Origin: Psilocybe azurescens
Lineage: Eukaryota; Basidiomycota; Agaricomycetes; Agaricales; Agrocybaceae
Direction of reading: 5' to 3'
Assembly: GCA_023853785.1 (NCBI GenBank)
Contig: JAJIRX010000212.1
Coordinates: 1-56,539, forward strand
Length of the DNA stretch: 56,539 bases
Shown here: positions 48,223 to 56,539 of the stretch, one piece after another
How positions within the stretch are numbered: position 1 is the first letter of the stretch
How the letters are laid out: each line of letters begins with the position of its first letter
The notes under the pieces: generated by a model
What the model saw: the letters and a program-made list of their open reading frames with translations, nothing else
The model's database searches: none
Told to the model about the DNA's origin: nothing
Program-made: the position numbers and the translations under genes

Positions 48223-48685
48223 CCTGAGTAAGTTGGCTAAGTTTAGAATAAGAGAACCGATGTTGAGGCCAGAACACGTTGATCAGAGAATGCGTGTTAT
48301 GTAAGCACCTTGTCACGCTTCCACAAGACATACACTTGGACACCGTGTTTTGGACGCATTTCATCTAGATTTATCGGAAAAAATAGCTAGATCAGTGGAT
48401 CAGGTTATATTGTACCTAATGTGCAAATTTGGGAACCAACCGTTGCTTCATTGACTCAAAATCAGCTGCGAGATTATGCATCAACCCAAATTGGGTCATT
48501 TTCCCTCCTCAATTGCACGATTCTGAGACGCTGAGTACACCAAACTGCACCAAATTTTGCAAGCACTTGGATGCATACTAGTACTGCATATATACAAAAT
48601 TTGGTAGATTTACAACAAGATTTGCACCCAAAAATCAATTTGTGTCAAGGAGGTGTCGTATGTCAAGGAGGTGTCTTTGACTGTA

Positions 48686-49412
48686 CCTATCCATCTATTG
48701 TTCTTCACACCCAACCGATTGGAACAAGTCAGTTGGAACATTAGAATTCACTCACAACAACAGAAAACACTCCGAAAGGGTCAAAACCCTGTTCGAACTC
48801 ACCCTAGGTTCATCTCTGCTGGCCATTCCACTCGCGATTTGAGAACACCAAAGCCCCATCTGTGGAAGAAAAAGTCAAACATCTCCTGAGAGATCGAGAA
48901 GAAGCGTTAGCCGCCCATGAACTTGCAAGACAAAGGATAGCCGAGCGATGAAAATCGACCTTCAAACCGTTTGAGAAAGGAACGAAAGTTTGGCTAGACT
49001 CCATAACATCTCCACGAGGTACCATTTGAAGATGAAACCAAAACGAGAAGGCCCGTTCACAATCACAGAAGTCTTGGGACCTCTCACTTACAGACTCAAA
49101 ATACCCAAGATATGGAAGATCCATGATGTCTTCCACGCCACTCTACTCATGCCATATAACGAGACAGAAACATACGGACCGAATTTCCCTAGACCACCAC
49201 CCGAAATCAAAAATAAAGAAGAACACTGGGAAGTTGAAACCATTCTGAATCACAGAAAGACAGGACAAAAACCCAAGAAAGGAAAGCAAAAATATCAATA
49301 CCTTATCAAATGGACGGGATTCCCTATCTCCGAAGCAACGTGGGAAAAAGATGACACATTTGACGGCGACAATGAGACTCTTAAAGAATACCACCAATTA
49401 CACAAACTCTGA
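48686..49412 (+). pseudogene. Gypsy integrase C-terminus and chromodomain
   Basis: The integrase resumes with LSIYCSSHPTDWNKSVGTLE and KHSERVKTLFELTLG, changes frame near 48837, and continues with KVKHLLRDREEALAAHELAR. After a TGA near 48949 and another shift, the frame 48990-49412 gives REGPFTITEVLGPLTYRLKI and IHDVFHATLLMPY (integrase C-terminal barrel). The chromodomain follows: EEHWEVETILNHRKTGQKPK, YQYLIKWTGFPISEATWEKD. Chromodomains of this type bind histone marks and steer integration to heterochromatin. Confidence 0.88.
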
Positions 49413-49448
49413 TCACTGCTACCACCCTGATGCCTCGCCTTCTCCGAC

Positions 49449-49757
49449 GTGATTGCCTCTTCTTTCACTCGAAACTCCAAAACAAACCAACTCGAAACCC
49501 CTATCTTTGATACCCCTCTGGCTGATCAGACTGTGGAAGAGCTTGAGATGCTGCAAAGAGAAATTCTCACCGCATACAATGAAACAATTGATCGGAAGGA
49601 GACAGCAAAACAGAACTACCGCCCAGCTGCTGCTAAAGCTGCCCATCACCAAGCCAGATCTCTACGCCTCAAACTAAATCTGGTTGAACGAGAGCTCCAT
49701 CGACGCCTTCCACTGATCGCCAAAGTAGTTAAAAAGGCCAAGTCGTTCTACCTCTAA
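49449..49757 (+). CDS. Extra 3' ORF of the Gypsy element, helical
   Basis: This is an ORF of about 100 aa after the chromodomain: TVEELEMLQREILTAYNETI, RKETAKQNYRPAAAKAAHHQ, then LNLVERELHRRLP. The pattern suggests a coiled coil, with charged heptad-like spacing. The start ATG lies within the region following the chromodomain stop. Such a downstream ORF is not a standard part of Gypsy polyproteins. Function is not known. Confidence 0.5.
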   Translation: MIASSFTRNSKTNQLETPIFDTPLADQTVEELEMLQREILTAYNETIDRKETAKQNYRPAAAKAAHHQARSLRLKLNLVERELHRRLPLIAKVVKKAKSFYL

Positions 49758-49788
49758 ACCATACCTCCAATTACCAGAACAATGCAAC

Positions 49789-49971
49789 ATGTCTTTCATC
49801 AATACTCCCGCTGCTTCTTCCTCTTCTACTCCCGCCAACCCACGTCTGCAAGGCAAACAACCTGCCATACCCTGTTATGCTCAAACACTGTCAACTCCTG
49901 AAGCCCTGGACCTCTTCACTGACAACGCCGGAATCGCCAACACCACAGGTGAACCATACGGAGACTATTGA
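49789..49971 (+). CDS. Second extra 3' ORF of the Gypsy element
   Basis: This is a short 60-aa frame starting ATGTCTTTCATC, rich in Ser, Thr, Ala and Pro (NTPAASSSSTPANPRLQGKQ), and ending GEPYGDY just before the polypurine region. It has no recognised motif. It may be a small accessory protein or simply non-coding. Confidence 0.35.
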   Translation: MSFINTPAASSSSTPANPRLQGKQPAIPCYAQTLSTPEALDLFTDNAGIANTTGEPYGDY

Positions 49972-50031
49972 GCCCACTGAAGTAATGGACTTCACTCCTT
50001 CTGAGGCATAAGGGGTGTAGTACGGGGGTAA

Positions 50032-50534
50032 TGTTACGACAAGTCTTTTTCTTTTTCTTTTCTCTTTTCTTTTTCTTTTCTTTTCCTTTTCTTTGTCATC
50101 TTTCACATCATTGATACATCATTGTACACTCTGATGAACTTTACTTTCACTTCCATCTTTTATGATACATCTTTTGATGAACGTTTGATCTGTTTCTCTT
50201 ATTCTTATGTACATCTGCTGATGAACATTCAAACTCGTTTCAACTTGATCTGTTTCTTCTATTCTTATATACATCTGCTGATGAACATTCAAACTCGTTT
50301 CAACTTGATCTGTTTCTTCTATTCTTATATACATCTGCTGATGAACATTCGATCTCGTTTCAACTAGCTGTACAGTTCATAGTATTTATACAAGGGAGCA
50401 TCTACTGTATTCTTTAGCTAGTTCTTGAGAATCCAACCTGCTTAACCTGCTCTACTCTGAACTTGAACTTGTTCTTGTAAACGATTGGTGGTTAGATTAT
50501 GCACACTGCGTGATTCTAACTTGAGATCGTAACA
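50032..50534 (+). repeat. 3' LTR
   Basis: This LTR begins TGTTACGACAAG and ends GATCGTAACA. It differs from the 5' LTR by one substitution in the first ten bases, small length changes in the pyrimidine tract, and one extra G (CAAGGGAGC), so the pair is about 99% identical by eye. It contains the same three 60-bp repeats. Confidence 0.93.
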
Positions 50535-50539
50535 CTTAT
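50535..50539. repeat. Right target-site duplication CTTAT
   Basis: This is an exact repeat of 41117-41121. Joining at one copy restores the exon sequence AATGCTTATCGTGCTGTC, read as NAYRAV. Confidence 0.9.
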
Positions 50540-51390
50540 CGTGCTGTCACTTTCCAGCGACACAAGAATTTTATCAACCCTTCTCGAGTATCTCCTCTTG
50601 ATGTCAACATTTTGTACACCTCAAATGATCGTAAACGCGCCATCCTTCAGTGCAATAACGTTACCGCTGTCTGCTTGAGTCCCCTTCTTTCTCAGCGATT
50701 CTTGTATTCTGGAACCATCTCTACATGCCCTTCGTAACAAATACCTTACTGGTCACTACCACCACCAGGAGTGGGAACGTTTTCGCGGGTTTTTGCTTGT
50801 ATGGTTTTCGGTCACAAAGTGATGGTTGCTCAGATTCGTGATGGTGTTTTATCTTTTGGAACTATGGGATCAAAGGGTAAGTGCTCCTCTTGTCCTTGAT
50901 AGCCTTTACAGTGCTTTCTCGTTAATAGTATTGCATACAGCCGATCGTGACTCTGTTTCTCCCATTAAGCAGCCTAGGCATCCTGGTATATTGTCTGACC
51001 AACCTGAAACTAAATGGATGGCAAGCACCAGGATTATCAAGCCTAATACGGGTTTCAAGTCCCTGTTGGACACTAATGACACCAGTAAGACTTTCCGCTT
51101 ATATCTACAAATTTACGTGTTGAACTCTGATCTGTACCGTGCATAGTTCCTGTTTATGATTCTCGTGATTATCCGTTTAACTTTAAAACGACCTTGACCG
51201 CATAGCCGAGACTTTGCCGCTGTGGCATGGTGAAATTCCTCCGAACTCCTTTGTAGTGGTCGCTTACACCATGACTCAATATGAGAAAGATAAGGCGTTC
51301 TATCTGTCCACGAATATTATCTTCGCCATTCTATTTGCCACTGAATATGCCGACAATTTTTCTGATGTCGAAGAGGAGGAATATGCTTAG
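50540..51390 (+). pseudogene. Multi-exon gene of unrecognised family, 3' half
   Basis: This continues the exon interrupted at 41121: YRAVTFQRHKNFINPSRVSP, LDVNILYTSNDRKRAILQC, then after a shift KYLTGHYHHQEWERF and MVFGHKVMVAQIRDGVLSFG. Introns begin GTAAGTGC (about 50878) and GTAAGACT (about 51085). The last exon ends DLDRIAETLPLWHGEIPPNS, FVVVAYTMTQYEKDKAFYLS, ATEYADNFSDVEEEEYA and a TAG at 51390. At least three one-base shifts are present (near 50737, 50805 and 51185). The acidic C-terminus matches the acidic N-terminal half. The family is unknown to me. The spacing to the Helitron Rep is about 1.5 kb in the same orientation. Confidence 0.5.
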
Positions 51391-52044
51391 ATAACATCGT
51401 GCGCTTTTTCATAGACTTCCATAGACCATAGATTAGATTATACACGGACCCTCCTAGATTTTTTCCTCTTCATTTCTCCGTATCTTTGCATTGTCCTTAC
51501 CGTAGTTTGATTGCCTCGGCTATTTATGTATTGCTCCGCTTTTCTCTTCAGTCGTATACGATTTATTTCGATCTTTTTTTTTTTTTTTGTTCCTATTTTT
51601 TTTTAAATGATTGAATTCAGCTCCACTCAATATTGATCAATGCACTTAGCTGGTATCGCTCGTTGTCATTTCTACATCCTATGCCCAGATGTTGATCTTT
51701 ATTATCTGACATTTCATGCTTACTGGTTCCGTCTCCTTGATTTCTACACCAAAACCCGGTATATAAGACTAAGTGGTATGTGTTGTTCATATGATCTCAG
51801 CTCTTTATATCTGTCTAACATTTGACATACGAGGTACCTACATGCACCTCTGTTATTGTTCTTCCCGCTTTTCACTGCTGTCGCTTTGGCTCTCACGTGC
51901 GCTTTTGTCATTTCTACTTCTCTTTTTTTTATTCCAGCGATTTAGCTTACTGTCTTTGTATCATGTAGTACTTCTTACTGCATCTGCAGTTGTTAATGTA
52001 ATAAGCACCATGCACAATGGCACTTACGCTTTTATCTACAGAAA
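51391..52044. other. T-rich spacer
   Basis: The plus strand is T-rich, with T runs at 51571-51585 and 51598-51604. No gene is recognised. It may hold the 3' end of the preceding gene and the leader of the Helitron, but no Helitron terminus could be identified. Confidence 0.35.
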
Positions 52045-52905
52045 GTGCCAGTGCACTCGCATATGGTTACTGCCATGCTATCGTCGGTCAACTCTTCCAT
52101 GTTGGCTATTGATTTTGTATTGAGCGGTCAGACACCGTTGAATTGCATCGTTCCATGTCTGCAGGAACCTGCCTTATACTCTCCATTTATACGTGTTTTT
52201 CATTGTACCTGTGGATATAGTTTTGAAGCATGTGCCATCGGTTCGCATGCTGTTCAGCTGTACCCATTGTGTATGCCTATCAAAAGATCTGCGCCATATA
52301 ATGCCCAATTAGACATTTTTTGCTTATTACCCATGTGCATGCTTGAAAGCTTTCTTGTCACTATTTCCCATCAGGTTATTTGCGTTTATTGGCTACTATG
52401 TATTAAACCAGAGTGTCATGAGACATGCACTTTGCATCCTCTACTTTCCAATAACATTGTAGACCATGATTATAGATGGTGCACATCTATGACACATATT
52501 ACAAGATTTGGTATGTTGGTATCTTTGACGCTATTTTGCCATATCATGCCATATTCTAAACATTTTCATTGGTTGTGTATGTCCCTACCTACCGCGGTAA
52601 CACGAACAGTCCAATGGCAGCGCAAAACATGTTTTATGTACGATTATTTTTCTGGGTTATATGTGCTGTACAACTCTCTGCAGGTCCCCCATGTCTCATA
52701 TTTGCATGTTCCCGGTATCGACATGCAGTCGGATGTTCACCCAAATAAAGTCAGCGCTTTCAATGCAGATTACACTCTATCTGGCACTGCTATCGATCGT
52801 CATATGTTCGATTATGGTGTATTACAAGGTGGGGGTGTCCCGCATCGTATCTTCGGACATGCTAGGGCCGCATGTAATAAGACTGGATGGGTGCGCTACT
52901 TTTGA
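52045..52905 (+). other. Long open frame upstream of the Helitron Rep, doubtful
   Basis: This is a 286-codon open frame rich in Cys, His, Tyr and Leu, with no recognised motif and no hallmark of a folded domain. It overlaps the start of the Rep N-terminal module in another frame. Its length is more than expected by chance, so it may be a real N-terminal part of the Helitron product. The composition argues against a soluble protein. Confidence 0.25.
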
Positions 52906-55900
52906 TTCTACTGCCACCTATCGATTTGTCAGATATCTGCTCACAGACAATCTCTTACAGTCCATGTTTGATGATAACAGTGTGGTTCTTGCCAGGTTCA
53001 CCCTTTATGAATGCTCTCAGTGGCTGAATGTTGCAGAGCTACTATCTATTGCAAAGATTCATGGCATATCTCGACTCACAACGAAGACCACTCGCAATCA
53101 TATATTGGATGCCATCAGAGAACATACATGCTCTACGTGTATGCGCCATGTATGTGCATTCGAAGCTGCTGGTAACCGCTGGCAATGCAAAGGTCAGTCG
53201 ATCCACGTCACAATGTCCATCCAATGACATTAAGAGGCCTATCCATTTTGTTTCTCCAGATTTACTGAAGGATCGTGTGGTCGTACATGATGCCTGCGTA
53301 TCATTCAATGACAATTCTCAATACAGATTTGTTAAGTATCTGACGAACATTGAGCAACTGTCCAGTGTTCTCAATGAAAAAGTTACTGGCAGTCGTTGTT
53401 TTGTGTTGGGAAGGTTTTCTTTACTTGAAGCTACTATGTGGCTGTCTGTCTCAGATATTGTGTTGATATCCAAAATGCATGGAATACTACAGCAGACATC
53501 TAGAATGTCCAGATTGCAGTTAAATGAATCTATAGGCGATCATTCGTGCGGTGTCTGCACAGATCATGTTTGCGTCTTCGAACGAACTGAAAGCAGACCT
53601 GTTGATGCCGACTCGTTAGAGCTCAAGTGCATATACAATAGACAGCAGAAGAGACTATCGAGAAGTAATGTTGATGACATTATCATGGAACCCACTGTCT
53701 GCGATGCTGTCAATAACCATACTCAATTAGATTGTGACACTCAGTTCAATGATATAACCATGTCGCCTGTTTTTCCTCCTCCACCGCCAGATAAAGAGCT
53801 TGTCGAAAATATCATAAATGGATTTTGCTCGGATTCATCGCCTTCTGTCTTGGAAGAAGGCGGTTGTATGGTATGTGGTCTTCTTCGGCCATGTACAGAT
53901 TTACTGAATCAATCAGAATTCAATCATCCTTTAGATGTTCTTGTGGTCAATGGTGCTACATGAGTAGAGAGAAAATACGCACACGAGCTGATCCAAGATA
54001 TACCTGGCCCTGTGTTAGACAATACTTGTTCATCTATTTGCACGTCTTGTGCAAGTGCCATGTCGTGATCGGCGTGCCGAAATATGCACTCGCTAATAGT
54101 CTTTGGTTGGGCAATGTTCCTCCGCAGCTACAAGGTATGTCATTTGCTGAGTGTATGATGGTATCGCGAATTCGGCATAACTGCTGTCTCGTCAGGGTGT
54201 CATCAGGCATAGCTAAGATGACGGCTAATGTAATAATGTATTCCAATCCTACTGTCAAGGTATATCACAAGCTGCCTCCTTCGAGAACCGAGATGAACAA
54301 AGTACTGGCTTTTGTATTTACTGGACCGTCACAGCCAACTGAAGACGACTTCAATCGCTCTCCAATGCTTGTTCGTCATAACAAGGTTGTGGAGGCACTG
54401 GAATGGCTCAAATTAAACCATTGCGATTACACTGATCTAGAAATATCGAAGGAAAATATAGAGTCATATCCTCTTGTAGGTGTCCCTGTTACTGTTGATT
54501 TTCGAAGAAAGGACGATGATTCTAATTGTATAGCTGCAACAATGAGTGTGCATGATGCTGAACAGGAAGAAGGGTCTTCAGAGGGACCGTGCCCTTTTAC
54601 TGTTCACGGTTTAAGTGGTGCTGACTACGGGAACATGACGATACAAGCACTAAAGGCCTGTGCTCTTCGACATATAGAAAACGAGGGCAGGTTTTTTTGG
54701 AATAGGTCACAACAGTACTCCTCAATCAATGTACGATAATCCACAAGCCTACCCTCAGATGTTCCCGTGGCTCTTTCCCTATGGTTACGGCGGTATTGGA
54801 CAGTTCTCACTCAAAAGAAAATCACTGAAATAGATCACAAACGTCATCTTCTTCTGTATCACGATAAAGATTCCAACATGACCTGTACTTTCCCATTGTC
54901 ACGTTCAATCATGAACAATTAAAAGGTGGTATCACTGGGAGTTTTCTTGTTGCCAAACGACGTACCTTTAATGATATATCCAGAAGACTTATCACATTGG
55001 ATAAGACAGTACTCAACGACATCACCACTCGACTAGCTAACGGTGATCATGTTAGACCTGCAAATGAGCAGGAATCAGCTTGCTTCAAGATATTGGATGA
55101 TCTTGATCATATAGGAGGCTACGTCAAAGGTTCTATCACAGCAAAAAGTACATGCGAAACGAGATATGGTCCTTACTGTCTTTCAGAGGTTGTCCTCTAT
55201 GGTTTATAACTTTGTCTCCAGCGGATAATCGACATCCTATTTGTATATACTACGCACAGGAAGACACGACTTTCAAACCTGATATTTTATCTTCTTCTGA
55301 ACGAAATAGGCTTGTGGCTCAGAATCCAGTGGCGGCCGCGTGGTTTTTCATCTGATCGTTCAGCTGTTTATTAAACACGTACTGGGTGTAGGCACTGGAA
55401 ACACAAGGCTATACGGTAAGACTTCTGCATATTACAGTACAGTTGAACAACAAGGAAGACTCACTCTACATCTGCATCTATTGTTATGGATTGAAGGTAC
55501 TTTCTCCCCACAAGAAATTAGAGATCGCATAATGAGTGGTGATTCTGCTTTTCAAAATGAAATCGTTATATTTAGAAGGTGCCCATCGAGGAGAATTTAT
55601 CACGGGCGATATGCAGTCTGTCAAGGATAAAATTCCTCAGTTTTCAGACCATACGGTTGGCGGGGTTCATGAGATACTCGGTGACCCGGATGTCCTCAAG
55701 GCGTCTGGAGATGGCGATTATTGTGACCCTACGTTGACATTACCTGTTGCAGCACCTTCTTCCTGTATCGAGTCCGATAATACAACGGATCATTGCTATG
55801 CGTGCAGTGCCAACCACAGTTGGTGGCAATTATTTAAAAACACGGTAGATGACATAATCCTGAGATCGAATGTTCATAAGTGCACTACAGTTGATATTGA

Positions 55901-56539
55901 TCAAAGCAAGCAGCCGAAGGCTACTGCTAATAAACAGGCGACTAAAGGACCAAAAGGCTGTCTCGATCAGAATGGGAACTGCAAGGCTCGCTTTCCTCGA
56001 ACTCTATACTGAAAAAACAAAGATTGATGAAGATGGTCATATCTTTTTGAAGAAGTTGGAGCCCATGATCAACACCTTCTCCGCGCCGCTTTCATATCTT
56101 ACCAGGTCCAATACTGACGTCTCCAGTCTTCTTTCTGGTACTTCTGTGAAAGCCATAGTTTCGTACATTTCCGACTATATCAGCAAACCAGCATTAAAGA
56201 CATACCAGATTTTTGCATCAATGTATGATGTGTTTGAGAGGGAGGATAACGATGCCGAAGATGACTTGAAAATGGAAAGCAACAACGCCAGCAGAAGAAC
56301 AATGTTAAAAATAGTCAATTCATTGTCAACAAAGATGGAAATAGGATCACCCATGGCATCGATGTATTTATTAGAAACCCTGACCACTATACGGATCACA
56401 AATTCGTGCCGTTCTGGTGGAAGAGCTATGTCAGCGATATACTGGGTCACTGGAGATCGACTGTAAATATTCACGAACAAAGCAGAGACTATGTTCGGTA
56501 GAAGACCTTACAGGCGTCAAATATATTGGAAGATCAAGT
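52870..56539 (+). pseudogene. Helitron Rep (HUH, two-tyrosine), frameshifted and cut by the window end
   Basis: This is the rolling-circle replication initiator of a Helitron. The N-terminus has two related modules: TYRFVRYLLTDN with ECSQWLNVAELLSIAKIHGI (52910-53080), and QYRFVKYLTNIE with EATMWLSVSDIVLISKMHGI (53315-53490). Cys-rich motifs follow (CMVCGLLRPC; CSSICTSCASAM). Next come YPQMFPWLFPYGYGGIG, FITLSPADNRHPI, the HUH motif LTLHLHLLLW (His codons at 55469-55477), and the tyrosine pair in IVSYISDYISKPALKTYQIF (about 56155-56215). At least six frame changes are seen. The helicase domain would lie beyond 56539. No 5' TC or 3' CTRR end is visible, so the element boundaries are unknown. 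Confidence 0.88.

Larger units (their letters stand above)
45704..48683 (-). mobile_element. pogo-like (Tc1/mariner superfamily) DNA transposon, 2,980 bp
   Basis: The element is flanked by TA at 45702-45703 and 48684-48685. The terminal inverted repeats match over 23 bp and begin CAGTCAAAGACACCTCC. ACACCTCCTTGACA recurs inside both ends (near 45898 on the left and 48642-48656 on the right), making paired candidate transposase-binding sites. It carries one transposase gene on the minus strand. It sits inside the Gypsy integrase, so it is the youngest insertion in this stack. Confidence 0.93.
41122..50534 (+). mobile_element. Chromodomain Gypsy (Ty3-type) LTR retrotransposon with nested transposon
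   Basis: This is a complete element by structure. The LTRs are 41122-41623 and 50032-50534 with TGTTAC and GTAACA ends, flanked by a 5-bp target duplication. Between them are Gag with a zinc knuckle, protease, reverse transcriptase, RNase H, integrase and chromodomain, in the Ty3/Gypsy order. Without the nested pogo-like insert the element is about 6.43 kb. The LTRs differ at only a handful of sites, suggesting recent insertion, yet the coding region carries several frameshifts and two in-frame stops. A purine-rich stretch, ACGGGGGTAA, sits just before the 3' LTR. Confidence 0.93.

Noticed and set aside
1..56539. CRISPR arrays, operons or ribosome binding sites
   Set aside because: The introns, element types and gene families are eukaryotic. 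The regular repeats seen are LTR or microsatellite repeats with no spacer pattern.

Overview
The window looks like nuclear DNA of a mushroom-forming basidiomycete (Agaricomycetes-like). The evidence is short introns (46-70 nt) with GTRNGY donors, CTNA-type branch sites and YAG ends, a basidiomycete-type NACHT NTPase family, and the mix of mobile elements: a chromodomain Gypsy element, a pogo-like transposon with a spliced transposase, a Helitron, and a LINE endonuclease fragment. No order or genus is claimed.

Layout. (1) 1-6.4 kb is decayed and AT-rich: TCCAGTGGA-type short repeats, a LINE fragment on the minus strand, a hairpin, and an old copy (3.1-6.4 kb) of the sequence at 18.7-20.4 kb. 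In the aligned stretch I counted, the old copy has lost almost every CpG to TpG/CpA and carries a 1.1-kb AT-rich insertion. (2) 6.4-34.8 kb is a segmental-duplication array. Its unit is a NACHT gene, a NACHT tail fragment, a Sec61-alpha pseudogene with introns, a small secreted-protein gene and non-coding DNA. There are three NACHT copies (9.25-6.56, 23.26-20.6 and 33.37-30.7 kb, all minus), three Sec61-alpha pseudogenes (minus), and two copies of the secreted-protein gene (plus; one intact, one dead). Comparing paralogues gives a shared five-exon NACHT model. Copy 3 (about 600 aa) and copy 1 (about 561 aa) can be read through the whole NTPase domain, while copy 2 is broken inside it. (3) 34.8-38.7 kb is sparse, with unrecognised coding remnants. 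(4) 39.06-51.39 kb is a multi-exon gene of an unrecognised family, split by a 9.4-kb chromodomain Gypsy element (41122-50534; CTTAT target duplication). That element is itself split by a 2,980-bp pogo-like element (45704-48683; TA target duplication). (5) 52.9 kb to the window end is a Helitron Rep gene with HUH and two-tyrosine motifs, cut off before the helicase.

The points of most interest are an 11-nt primer-binding site in the Gypsy element that is complementary to its own LTR near the expected transcription start (Tf1-like self-priming), the three-level nesting with exact empty sites, Sec61-alpha copies travelling with NLR-like genes, and the CpG-loss signature. Many apparent frameshifts fall in homopolymer runs, so some pseudogene calls may reflect consensus errors in the assembly and not real decay.
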